From: Streptomyces sp. WZ-12
Lineage (GTDB): Bacteria > Actinomycetota > Actinomycetes > Streptomycetales > Streptomycetaceae
Assembly (NCBI RefSeq): GCF_028898845.1
Contig: NZ_CP118574.1
Coordinates: 682,001-746,000, forward strand
Direction of reading: 5' to 3'
Length of the DNA stretch: 64,000 nucleotides
Made by a program: the position numbers and the translations under genes. The notes below the pieces were generated by a model that was not told the origin of the DNA, searched no databases, and saw nothing but the letters and a program-made list of their open reading frames with translations. Positions 34,503 through 43,019 of this stretch are shown here, piece by piece. How positions within the stretch are numbered: position 1 is the stretch's first letter; the number at the start of each line of letters is the position of its first letter.

Positions 34503-35525
34503 TCAGGGATGACAGTGTTCCGGCTCGGCCTTGTGGCCGATGACCAGATGCTTGTCGCTGTGAGACCTGTGTGTCTCACAGTGCCTGAATCCTGCCGCCG
34601 TGAGGAGTGCGATGTATTCGTCTGCCGTGCGGTGACGCCCTTGAGTCTCCAGATGCATGGTCAGGTTCATTGCCGAGGTTGCGAGGGGGCCCTGCCTGGA
34701 TTCGTCGAAGAGCCGGTCCATGACGAGCACCCGCCCGTGGTCGCGGCACGCCCGGTGTGCCTTGCTCAGGAGTTGGACACAAGCGTCATCGGGCCAGTCC
34801 GAGAGGATGTACCCGAAGGCGATGCAGTCGCCTTCGGGCAGTTCGTCGGTGAAGAAGTCGCCTGGGAGGAAGGTGAGTCGGTCACCTAGCCCATGGGCGG
34901 CGCGGGTCTCCTTGAGATGCGGTTCGACTTCAGGAAGGTCGAACACGGTTGCCCGGAGCCTGGGCGAGTGCTGGAGCGCGGCGACTGCGAACGGCCCGTT
35001 GGCGCCCCCCACGTCGATCAAGTGGGCGGTGGTGGCCAGTCCGGCGAGGGCAGCGAGTTCTTTGGACGGGGCAAAGCTGAGGTCCCACATGGCCTTCAGG
35101 AAACGGCCAGTGGCGTGGTCATCTCGGTACAGGGAGGTGAACGGCCGGGGGTCGGATCCGTCCACCGTGCGCTTGCCGTGCTGGAGGTAGGAGTCCAGGA
35201 GGGCCATCCTGCCCGCTGTTTCTTGGACGAGGTGGGCAATGAACCCTCCGATGTAGCGGTCGCTGTCCGGATCAACGAAGGGCCGGATGTCGTCCGGAAG
35301 GCTGTACTGGCCCCCGGGGGTGCGTTGGATGATCTCGAATGCGGTCAGGACCAGCAGCATCCGTTCCGTGGTTTCCGGGTCGATGCGGAGGTCCTTCGCG
35401 ATGTCGTCTGCTACTGCAGGTCCGTTCGCTACCAGGTGGGTGAAAACCTGGTAGCGGTCGGCCAAGTACAGGACCGGCGTTGAGATTGCGCCGAACATGA
35501 CCTTCTCCAAGTTGCCTGGCAACAT
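34503..35525 (-). CDS. SAM-dependent O-methyltransferase-like protein 2 (last gene of the operon)
   Basis: The 340-residue protein is of the acetylserotonin/caffeate O-methyltransferase type (Methyltransf_2). It has an N-terminal winged-helix dimerisation region (LYLADRYQVFTHLVANGPAV), the SAM glycine loop LIDVGGANGPFAVAAL near residue 170, and the acidic and proline-rich core FDLPEVEPHL. The catalytic-base region has ILSDWPDD where family members usually have LHDWxD, so the histidine is replaced by Ser. That may alter or abolish base catalysis, or shift it to another nucleophile. GGGAGG precedes the start. It follows the alpha/beta hydrolase by 70 bp, and its stop codon overlaps a TCCCTG/CAGGGA hairpin. 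The substrate is probably phenolic, by family analogy. Confidence 0.85.
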   Translation of the reverse strand: MLPGNLEKVMFGAISTPVLYLADRYQVFTHLVANGPAVADDIAKDLRIDPETTERMLLVLTAFEIIQRTPGGQYSLPDDIRPFVDPDSDRYIGGFIAHLVQETAGRMALLDSYLQHGKRTVDGSDPRPFTSLYRDDHATGRFLKAMWDLSFAPSKELAALAGLATTAHLIDVGGANGPFAVAALQHSPRLRATVFDLPEVEPHLKETRAAHGLGDRLTFLPGDFFTDELPEGDCIAFGYILSDWPDDACVQLLSKAHRACRDHGRVLVMDRLFDESRQGPLATSAMNLTMHLETQGRHRTADEYIALLTAAGFRHCETHRSHSDKHLVIGHKAEPEHCHP

Positions 35526-35595
35526 GGCGGTCCTCCCTGTCGTTGTGATGTGTCTGGCCTGCCGCAGTCCGTGTCGCCGATGGCCTGGACACGTG

Positions 35596-36348
35596 TCAGC
35601 CCCCGTTCAGGGCTGCTGCCTGCTCTACGAGCGCGGCGAGGTCCTGTGGATGGGTGACGTGCGCGATGTGACCAGCACCGTCGATGGACGCGTGGTGGCC
35701 GGCGGGGATCAGGTTCGCAAGATGACGCGCGGTCTGTCGGTGATGTGTCAGCGACCGGCTTCCCGACGCCGTGATCACAGGTGTCGTTACCGTCGTCGGG
35801 TCGAAGGTGGGGATGTTGAGCGTGGGGTCGGTCATCTCCTGGATCAGGGCTGTGCCGGCCGCTTCCAGTTCCTCGTCCGTCTGTCCTGAGGTGGGGCGGC
35901 CGACGACGGCCTCTTGGAGGGCTCGGGCTGCGGCGGCTGGGCCCTGAGCTGATGCGTCTTCGACCAGTTGCTCCCACGGGGCGGTGTCGGGCCACCAGGG
36001 CAGCCAGCAGACGGGCGGCTCGAAGAGCACAACCGCCCTTGCGAATCGGGGTTGTTGGGCTGCTGCGGTGAGTGCCACGAGTGCGCCGTAGCTGTGTCCT
36101 GCCACGACGGGCCTCGGCAGTCTGGAGGCCGCGGAGATGAGATCGGTGACATGGTCGGCCAGTTTGGTTTGCGGGTCTGCGAGGGCGCGGGAGGTGCCCC
36201 ATCCGCGCCGGTCGTACCCGGCGACGGTCCATCGGGGCAGGTGCGCTGCGACTCGCTGGAAGGTCGCGCTGTGGTCCATCGTCCCGTGGACGAACAGAGC
36301 CGTCTCGGGTCGTGTTCCTTTTCTCGTGCGGAGTACTGGACGGATCAT
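35596..36348 (-). CDS. Alpha/beta hydrolase, candidate releasing thioesterase
   Basis: The 250-residue protein has HGTMDHSATFQ as oxyanion loop, RRGWG, the nucleophile in VAGHSYGALVAL and a C-terminal GAGHIAHVTHP for the histidine. Its ATG overlaps the TGA of the P450-NRPS gene (ATGA), so the two proteins are made together in matched amounts. In nikkomycin biosynthesis a separate thioesterase frees beta-hydroxyhistidine from its carrier; this hydrolase could do the same here. The sequence alone does not distinguish a thioesterase from an esterase. Confidence 0.85.
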   Translation of the reverse strand: MIRPVLRTRKGTRPETALFVHGTMDHSATFQRVAAHLPRWTVAGYDRRGWGTSRALADPQTKLADHVTDLISAASRLPRPVVAGHSYGALVALTAAAQQPRFARAVVLFEPPVCWLPWWPDTAPWEQLVEDASAQGPAAAARALQEAVVGRPTSGQTDEELEAAGTALIQEMTDPTLNIPTFDPTTVTTPVITASGSRSLTHHRQTARHLANLIPAGHHASIDGAGHIAHVTHPQDLAALVEQAAALNGG

Positions 36349-39300
36349 TTCGGTGCCCCGGCGTTGAGGAGAAGGGTGGTGATCTGCTCCGGTGTGGGGG
36401 CGGTGATCAGAGCGGCAGTGTCCACGGGTGCGCCTGCCAGTGATTCCAGACGGGCGAGGAAGGCTGCCATGGTGATGGAGTCGCCACCTGCGGTGAAGAA
36501 GTCGGAGTCTGCTTGGACTTGGCGTAACGGGACGTTGAGGACCTGGGCGAAGTTCTGGGCGACCTCCCAGGTGATGCGGGAGAGAGACCTTTCATGGTCG
36601 TCGGGTAGGAGTGCGGGCCCAGCGGGGCGAGAGGACTGGACAGTGAGCTCGCTGGGGGGCTCGTGTCGGTGGTCGGCTTTGCCGTTCACGGTGCGCGGGA
36701 GCTCGGTGACGGCGGTGAACACGGAGGGCAGCATGGCGCTGTGCAGGCGGGAGGCCAGGTAAGTGCGGATTGCCGTCTCGTCGAGTTGGGCACCGACGGG
36801 GACGGCCAGCGCTTCGATGCGGCCGTCTTGCTCGTATACGGCGCACGCGGTGACGCCGGGGGCGGACTCCAGGACACGCTCGACCTCGTCGAGTTCGACG
36901 CGTTGACCGCGGATCTTGACTTGGCGGTCGCGACGGCCGACGTATTCGAGTGTGCCGTCCGGGCGCTGACGGCAGATGTCACCGGTGCGGTAGAGCAGGC
37001 TTGCCGGATCGGTTGTGGTGTGGGGGTTGCGGATGAAGCGCTCTTCCATGAGGTCCGGTTGGTTCAGGTACCTTCCGACACCGATACCTCCGAGCCAGAG
37101 TTCCCCCTTCTGCCCAGGCGGGACGTCGCGTAGGTGGTGGTCCAGGAGATAGGCGCGTTTGTTGGCTACCGGTCGGCCGATGGGCGGGGGGTCCTCGCTC
37201 GGGGAGCATTCATGCCAGGTTGCCAGGACGGCGGTCTCGGCTGGACCGTAAAGGTTGAGAAGGCGTCGCCCCGGTGCGGCCCACCGGCGGGCCCATGCTG
37301 CCGGCAGCCGCTCGCCCGCGGCAGCGGCGATGCGCAGTTCGGGCAGGGGCTGGTCCGGAAGGGTCATCCAGACGGACGGGGTGAGGATTGCGGTGGTGAC
37401 CCGCTGCGATGCGAGCAGCCGGACCAGTGGGGGGCCGACGGTGAGCTGGTGGGACGGCGCGACAACCAAGGCGGCGCCTGACAGGAGGGCAAGGGTGAGG
37501 TCGGCGATACAGCCGTCGAAGTTCGGTGACAGGAACTGCAGGACCCGGTCGCGGGGTTCGAGGTCGAAGATCTGGCGCTGCGCCAGGTGGAGATTGACCG
37601 TGGCCTCGTGGCTGATCGCGATGGCCTTCGGGGCACCGGTACTGCCGCTGGTGAAGACGACGTAGGCGGTATCGCCGGGCGAGACTCCGGTGAGCGGGGC
37701 GTCCGGGCGGAAGCCTTGCGCACCTACGCCGACCACCCGGACGGGGAACGCTGAGGAAGGGAGACTGCCGTCGGTCACAACAAGGCGCGCCTCGGCCTCG
37801 ACGAGCATGGTCCGCAGGCGCTCACGGGGGCAAGAGATGTCCGCGAGCAGGAACGCGGCGCCAGTCTTTGCGACCGCCAGCACAGTGAGGACGAACTCCA
37901 CGGAGCGTTCCATGACGATGCCGACCAACGTGCCCGGCTGGGCCCCTTGGTGTCGCAGCCGATGGGCCAGGGCGTTGGCCCAGTGGTCGAGTTCGCGGTA
38001 GCTGATCAGGTCATCCGGCCCCTGTACCGCTGGTGCATCGGGTGTCAGTAGGGCTTGCCGTTCGAACACCTCGTGCCAGCAGGCTGCCGCTGTGGTGGTG
38101 GTCGGAGGCAGACCGAGGCCGTTGCCGCCGGTGCTGTCGTGGGTTTCGGCCGCTGGTATGTCGACGGTGGCTTCCGGTGTGGCTCCGGCATCGACTCGGA
38201 CGCGTGCGCGTTCAAGGCAGCGAGTGTTCCCATGCAGGCCCCAGGAGAACGCTTGCGGCTCCGATTCCGGTGCGTAGGAGGGGTATTTGGCCAGAAAGCC
38301 TTCAACTGCGAATCCGGCGAGGCGTTCGGCATAGCCTGCGCCGGGGCAGGCGTGGCGTCCGCTGCCGAAGCCGAGGTGCTTGGGGCCGTGCCGGGTCAGG
38401 TCCAGGGCACGGGGCGCGCTGAAGGTCCGGGGGTCGAGGTTGGCAGCGGCCAGGTGGACCAGGACACTCTCGCCTCCTGTGATCAGCGTTCCCTGGATTC
38501 TCACGTCGGTCGTGGCCTTGCGCGCGACGTACTGGCTTGACCCGTTGATCCGCATGAACTCTGCGACGGCTGGCGGGATGAGCTCGGGCAACTCGCGCAG
38601 CCGCTTCTCCAGGATCGGGTCGTCATGCAGGGCCAGCAGAGCCGAGGTGACAAGGTGGGTCAGGGTCTGGTAGCCGCCGCCCACAAGGACGATGCAGTTC
38701 GCCGCAACAGCGAACAGTTCTTTGCCAGTTGGCGAGCGGTCGGCCAGCAGGGCGGTCAGTGAGCTGATCACGTCGTCGCCGGGCGCGTGCAGTCGGCTTC
38801 TCGCTTCGTTCTGCAGCACTGAGAGGGCATCGGTCAGGACCGCGTCCACCTCGCGGTCCGGGGCAGCCGGTAGCGCAGACAGGCTGCCCAGCAGCCGCTC
38901 GTAGGCTTCGGCCCACCGGGTGAGTTCTGCTTCCCTTCCCGGCATGCCCAGTAACTGGGCCACCAGCGCACTGGGGAGCTTCGCTGCGAAGTCCGCCACC
39001 AGATCGAGGACACCCGTGCGAGGCAGCTCCTCAAGGGCGCGGGCGGCGATGTGCCGCAGGTCGTTCTCGCGGCTCCTCACGCGAGTGCCGGTGAACTGTT
39101 CGGCCAAGGCTGACCGGATGGCCTTGTGCTGTGGCGGATCCATGAAGAGCATCTGCTCGTGCACCATGGTGCTCAGGCTGGCGGAGGCGTGCAGGCCCAG
39201 CTCCTGAAACGCATCCTGGTCGTGCTCGCGCACGGAGGAGAATGTCCGGTGGTCGCGCAGGATCTCAACCGCCTCGGCGTAGCCGGAGCACACCCACATG

Positions 39301-39446
39301 CCCCCGACCTCGTCGAAAAACAGCGGACCGAGCTCGGCAATGGCGTCGATGTAGACGGACGGATCGGCGATGACTTCGGGAGTTCTGAGCAGGTGAACTC
39401 CATGCCTGGCACGGTCGTATCCGGCAGGGCGCTCACGCAGGCGCAT
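36345..39446 (-). CDS. Cytochrome P450 / NRPS adenylation / carrier fusion protein
   Basis: One 1033-residue frame holds three domains. P450, about 1-415: ExxR as EFMR (296-299) and the haem loop FGSGRHACPG (360-369) with ligand Cys367. Its I-helix reads GGGYQTLTH (256-264), with Gln260 where most P450s have Glu or Asp. Adenylation, about 455-930: VVFTSGSTGAPKA (596-608), NLYGPAET (731-738), YRTGD (819-823) and Lys923 in VNGKADH. Carrier: FFTAGGDS with Ser990 for phosphopantetheine. No condensation or thioesterase domain is present. The ten specificity positions read D644 G645 A648 S691 A708 A710 L732 V740 L741 K923, unassigned. Codon 974 is TTA. By analogy with NovH/NovI and NikP1/NikQ, cis-oxidation of a tethered amino acid is inferred. 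GAGAGGA precedes ATG 39446. Confidence 0.92.
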   Translation of the reverse strand: MRLRERPAGYDRARHGVHLLRTPEVIADPSVYIDAIAELGPLFFDEVGGMWVCSGYAEAVEILRDHRTFSSVREHDQDAFQELGLHASASLSTMVHEQMLFMDPPQHKAIRSALAEQFTGTRVRSRENDLRHIAARALEELPRTGVLDLVADFAAKLPSALVAQLLGMPGREAELTRWAEAYERLLGSLSALPAAPDREVDAVLTDALSVLQNEARSRLHAPGDDVISSLTALLADRSPTGKELFAVAANCIVLVGGGYQTLTHLVTSALLALHDDPILEKRLRELPELIPPAVAEFMRINGSSQYVARKATTDVRIQGTLITGGESVLVHLAAANLDPRTFSAPRALDLTRHGPKHLGFGSGRHACPGAGYAERLAGFAVEGFLAKYPSYAPESEPQAFSWGLHGNTRCLERARVRVDAGATPEATVDIPAAETHDSTGGNGLGLPPTTTTAAACWHEVFERQALLTPDAPAVQGPDDLISYRELDHWANALAHRLRHQGAQPGTLVGIVMERSVEFVLTVLAVAKTGAAFLLADISCPRERLRTMLVEAEARLVVTDGSLPSSAFPVRVVGVGAQGFRPDAPLTGVSPGDTAYVVFTSGSTGAPKAIAISHEATVNLHLAQRQIFDLEPRDRVLQFLSPNFDGCIADLTLALLSGAALVVAPSHQLTVGPPLVRLLASQRVTTAILTPSVWMTLPDQPLPELRIAAAAGERLPAAWARRWAAPGRRLLNLYGPAETAVLATWHECSPSEDPPPIGRPVANKRAYLLDHHLRDVPPGQKGELWLGGIGVGRYLNQPDLMEERFIRNPHTTTDPASLLYRTGDICRQRPDGTLEYVGRRDRQVKIRGQRVELDEVERVLESAPGVTACAVYEQDGRIEALAVPVGAQLDETAIRTYLASRLHSAMLPSVFTAVTELPRTVNGKADHRHEPPSELTVQSSRPAGPALLPDDHERSLSRITWEVAQNFAQVLNVPLRQVQADSDFFTAGGDSITMAAFLARLESLAGAPVDTAALITAPTPEQITTLLLNAGAPK

Positions 39447-39523
39447 GGGATCCTCTCAGGTGAGTTGGTTCGTGGCTTGGGGACGCTGCCGCTTCGGGAA
39501 ACACTTCGGGCACGCAGGCGTGG

Positions 39524-40567
39524 TCAGCTGACGTGGCCGACGACCACGCCGTTGGCGCCCGCGGCCTTGAGGGGCAGGACCTCCACGCGGGCGAAGCCTG
39601 CCTCCAGCAGCCAGTTGTGGTATTCCGCAGCCGAGTAGTTCTTGCCGCCCTCGGTCTCCACCAGCATGTTCATCCCCATCAAGGCCGCAGCCGGTGGGCC
39701 GGTACGCTCGTCGTTGAGCAGGAGCTCGCAGATCAGCACGGCGCCGTCTGGGGGGAGAGCGGTCCGGCACTTGCGCAGCAGCGCCCGGCCGTTCTCTTCA
39801 TCCCAGTCGTGAAGAATCATGCTCAGGATGATGGTGTCGTAGCCGCGGGGCAGTTCGGGGTCACGGATGAAGTCGCCGGCGACCGTATCGACGGTTTCGT
39901 TCATTTTGGCGTCGGTGATCTTCTGGCGCGCCAGGTCACACACGTGTGGCAATTCGAAGACCGTCGCGCTCAAGTTGCCGAAGTGACGGCACAGTTCGAT
40001 GGGGAAGGCGCCGGCGCCGCCACCCACGTCCAACAGTCGAGTGTGCCGGGTGAAGTCATAGGCCGTGGCGAGCGCACGCGCCGTGAAGGTGGAGATGGAA
40101 TACATGCAGTCCCAGAACAGCTGCAGCGTCTCTGAGTCTTCGGTGTCAAAGAGCGACTCCTGCGTGCCCGGGGTCCAGGTGAGGGGACGGTTTGTCCGGA
40201 GAGCCTGGACGATGGACTGCCAGGCCGGGTACTCCCGGCGATCCAGGTAGCGGACGAACCCGCCGAAGTAGTAAGGCCGCCCCTCGACCAGGTACTCCTC
40301 CGAGAGTTCCGAATTCCGGTACCGGGAACCGGACTTGTTCAGCAGGCCCAACGATGCGCAGCCGGCCAGGAGCAGGTCGGCAGGGCGGTCAGCTATCCCC
40401 AGCTCGCCCGACACCTCTTCCATGGTCATCTCGCGCCCTCCGGCCAGCAGATTGAACAGGCCGACATCAATGGCGCCCGCATAGGTTTTGAAGCTCCAGA
40501 ATCCCGTGGCGAGCTGCATGAGAGGGGTGGGCAGCAGTGGTGTGGCGTCTTTGTGCGGTTGCTTCAT
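39524..40567 (-). CDS. SAM-dependent O-methyltransferase-like protein 1
   Basis: From ATG 40567 (AGGAG upstream) the protein has 347 residues. The dimerisation helix region (ATGFWSFKTYAGAIDVGLFN) is followed by the SAM motif LLDVGGGAGAFPIELC near residue 180 and FELPHVCDLA. SMILHDWDEENG contains the conserved histidine of the catalytic base in this family. So, unlike the second methyltransferase of the operon, it has the full active-site set. Acetylserotonin/caffeate-type enzymes methylate phenolic hydroxyls; homologues also include C- and N-methylating variants. The gene lies 76 bp after the lyase gene and 77 bp before the P450-NRPS gene. Confidence 0.88.
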   Translation of the reverse strand: MKQPHKDATPLLPTPLMQLATGFWSFKTYAGAIDVGLFNLLAGGREMTMEEVSGELGIADRPADLLLAGCASLGLLNKSGSRYRNSELSEEYLVEGRPYYFGGFVRYLDRREYPAWQSIVQALRTNRPLTWTPGTQESLFDTEDSETLQLFWDCMYSISTFTARALATAYDFTRHTRLLDVGGGAGAFPIELCRHFGNLSATVFELPHVCDLARQKITDAKMNETVDTVAGDFIRDPELPRGYDTIILSMILHDWDEENGRALLRKCRTALPPDGAVLICELLLNDERTGPPAAALMGMNMLVETEGGKNYSAAEYHNWLLEAGFARVEVLPLKAAGANGVVVGHVS

Positions 40568-40643
40568 GGCAAGCTCCTGGTGAGACGTGGAGGGGCGAGT
40601 TTCCTCACTCGTCCCTGATCGGTTCTGCGGGGTACTTCGCGAC

Positions 40644-42083
40644 TTAGCCGAAGAGCGGTTCGCTCGATAGCGGCCGGAACCGGGATTGGAAGAAGCGCAG
40701 CGTTTCAGGTTCGTAGGCGAACTCCACGCCCGAACGCAGCTCCGCTCGCTGCCTGTACAGCCGGATGACGCTGTCGGCCACCACATCCATGTGGCTCTGC
40801 GTGTAGGCGCGACGCGGGATGGTGAGCCGGACCAGTTCGAGGCGCGGATACCGGTTCTCGCCCGTCACCGGGTCGCGCCCGGCCGACACCGCTCCCCGCT
40901 CAGTGGACCTGATCCCGGCATCGAGGTAGAGCGCACACGTCAACGTCTGTGCGGGAAACTGCTCGTGGGGAACGCCCGGCAGGAAAGCGGATGCGTCGAG
41001 GAACACGGCGTGCCCGCCCACCGGGCGTACGATCGGCACGCCCGCCGCAGCGATCCGGTCCGCTAGGTAGGCCACCTGCTGGACGCGGGTGCGGATGCTG
41101 TCCTCCTGTACGGACTCCTCAATGCCTTGCGCCGTCGCTTCCAGGTCACGGCCGGCCATCCCGCCGTAGGTGTGCAGTCCCTCGTAGACAACGACCAGGT
41201 TGCGGGCCTGCTCCGCGAGTGCGGGATCGCGCACAGCAAGCCAGCCGCCGATATTGGCGAAGCTGTCTTTCTTCGCCGACATCGTGGCGCCGTCGGTCAG
41301 CGCGCACATCTCCCGCAGGATGTCGGCCACCGAGCGCCCGCTCCAGCCCGGCTCACGCTGCTTGATGAACCAGGCGTTCTCCACTGCCCTCGCCGCGTCG
41401 AGCATGACCGGAATCCGGTAGCGACGGGTGAGTTCACGGACCTCCGAAAGGTTGGCCATACTGATGGGCTGGCCTCCGGCCATGTTCACCGTCGCGGCCA
41501 AGGAAACGTACGGGACCTGCTCGGCCCCCACCTTGTCGATGAGCCGCTCCAGTTTGGCGAGATCGACATTCCCCTTGAACGGCAAGTCCGCGCCCGGGTC
41601 GTGGGCCTCGTCGATGATGATGTCGTGGAAGGTCCCGCCGTTGAGCTCCTGGTGCTGGCGCGTGGTGGTGAAGTACATGTTTCCCGGAATGTGATGACCC
41701 GGTCGAATAAGGCAGCGCGAAAGCAAGTTCTCCGCTGCCCGCCCCTGGTGGGCAGGTATCACGTGCTCATAGCCGTAGTAGTCACGCACCGCCGCCTCGA
41801 AGCGGTAATAGCTCCGCGAGCCCGCATATGACTCGTCACCAAGCATCACGGCAGCCCACTGCCGGTCCGACATCGCACTGGTCCCCGAGTCGGTGTAAAG
41901 GTCGATGTACACCAACTCCGCCGGTAGCAGGCCCACGTTGTAGCCGGCTGCCGAGAGAGCTGCCCTGCGCTCCTCGACACTTGTGAGTCGAATGAACTCG
42001 ATGCTCTTCACCCGCCAGGGCTCCGCCGGATGCCGGGCCCCTGCCGTGGCACCCGTGGACTCTGCGTTACCTGACTCGCTCAT
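40644..42083 (-). CDS. Tyrosine phenol-lyase-type PLP enzyme
   Basis: The 479-residue protein aligns along its length with tyrosine phenol-lyase (beta-eliminating lyase family): IDLYTDSGTSAMSDRQWAAV, HQGRAAENLL, GNMYFTTTRQHQ, SLAATVNMAGGQPISMAN. The PLP lysine lies in MSAKKDSF (probably Lys272). GIRSTERG holds Arg396, matching the arginine of SMERG in tyrosine phenol-lyase, which is Ile in tryptophanases (AVEIG). VRLTIPRR (Arg419) binds the substrate carboxylate. A 25-residue N-terminal extension precedes the core. Known enzymes reversibly split tyrosine into phenol, pyruvate and ammonia, and can build tyrosine analogues from phenols. As first gene of the operon it could supply or cleave an aromatic amino acid; the direction is open. 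Confidence 0.88.
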   Translation of the reverse strand: MSESGNAESTGATAGARHPAEPWRVKSIEFIRLTSVEERRAALSAAGYNVGLLPAELVYIDLYTDSGTSAMSDRQWAAVMLGDESYAGSRSYYRFEAAVRDYYGYEHVIPAHQGRAAENLLSRCLIRPGHHIPGNMYFTTTRQHQELNGGTFHDIIIDEAHDPGADLPFKGNVDLAKLERLIDKVGAEQVPYVSLAATVNMAGGQPISMANLSEVRELTRRYRIPVMLDAARAVENAWFIKQREPGWSGRSVADILREMCALTDGATMSAKKDSFANIGGWLAVRDPALAEQARNLVVVYEGLHTYGGMAGRDLEATAQGIEESVQEDSIRTRVQQVAYLADRIAAAGVPIVRPVGGHAVFLDASAFLPGVPHEQFPAQTLTCALYLDAGIRSTERGAVSAGRDPVTGENRYPRLELVRLTIPRRAYTQSHMDVVADSVIRLYRQRAELRSGVEFAYEPETLRFFQSRFRPLSSEPLFG

Positions 42084-42241
42084 GAGAGCTGTCCCTTCAC
42101 TAGCCGAATACCTTTCTCGTCGCTGGTGACCAGCTCCGCCACCCCTAAATTCGCGCCCAAGTGCCCACCGGCTGCCGTGACCTTCTCGCCGAGGAAAGCG
42201 CAGATACTCCCGGCAAGGGCGGCCAACCCCTTCGACCCCAG

Positions 42242-42254
42242 GGAACAGAGTTCC
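42242..42254. promoter_or_regulatory. Inverted repeat GGAAC-AGA-GTTCC upstream of the lyase operon
   Basis: A perfect 5-bp inverted repeat with a 3-base spacer lies 159 bp upstream of the lyase start, in the promoter interval. It is short and could be chance. No pathway-specific regulator is next to it. Confidence 0.3.
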
Positions 42255-42618
42255 TTCAGGGGGGTATGCCGGGCGGTGCGGAAAAGGCGGTGCTGGTCAT
42301 AACAGGCACGTCCTGACAGCAGTTCACACTTCCGAGACGGTTACGGATGGAGGCACATGCCATATGCAGCCGATCCGGACCGGGTTAGCCTCCACTGCAC
42401 ACCTCGGCCGCGGCCAGAGGAACCCCTCGCCAAGATCAGCATGTTGAACGTGTTGAATTGCTTGCGAGCATGCGAAATCCGGCCGCGTTGCCGTATTACG
42501 AGCCGAAAGGACTGACCCGAGTCACCCACCGCCGGCCCGCAGCGCCCTCTACTCTCCCCGTAACCGCTTCCCACTATTGGCCCGAATTGATAGGTGTTCT
42601 GGGTCGTTGACCCTTGTG

Positions 42619-42850
42619 TGAGTGAACTGGTGGGGGATACACGACAGTTGTTGCCGTCGACGCAGGAGGCCCTGCGGATGCGGGCGCTCGTCGCGTTGGT
42701 CACGTTGGTCGCGGGGCGGGATCGCAAGGAGGTCGCGGCGGTGTTCCAGGTGTCGCTCAAGGCGGTGGACACGTAGTGGGCGAAGTGGCTTGCGGGTGTC
42801 GTGAGGCGTTGATCCACCCGTCGAACTTCTGGCGTTGCGTCCGGATCAGC
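42619..42850 (+). pseudogene. IS630-family transposase N-terminal remnant with stop codon
   Basis: The frame contains QEALRMRALVALVTLVAGRD and EVAAVFQVSLKAVDT, then an in-frame TAG, then WAKWLAGVVRR. This is the N-terminal helix-turn-helix of IS630 proteins, where intact copies read VSLKAVDxWWAKW. It marks the right boundary of the lyase operon. The rest of 42084-43019 holds no supported gene. Confidence 0.5.
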
Positions 42851-42988
42851 GGGCGGACCCTGAGCCAACCCGCGGTGTCGTTCTCTCCCGACGGTGTTCC
42901 GGCGTAGGTGTCCGAACACAGCGGCCGCCCTTGGGAGTCGAGAGTGACAGAGGGGACAGGCGGGGCGCGCTCCAAAAGAGACGATGTT

Positions 42989-43005
42989 CAAACGTCTGAT
43001 GTTTG
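42989..43005. promoter_or_regulatory. Inverted repeat CAAAC-N7-GTTTG upstream of the GntR gene
   Basis: The repeat ends 14 bp before the GntR start codon, overlapping where a promoter or ribosome site would be. FadR-type proteins usually autoregulate by binding such short palindromes. Confidence 0.45.
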
Positions 43006-43019
43006 TCTAGGATGCTTCC

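Noticed and set aside
36340..39450. Stop or frame break separating the P450 from the adenylation domain
   Set aside because: The frame is continuous for 1033 codons with coding-type third positions throughout the linker, so the fusion appears real in this sequence.
42470..42545. Possible MerR-type helix-turn-helix remnant (AALPYYEPKGLTR)
   Set aside because: Only about a dozen residues resemble MerR proteins; too short to support.
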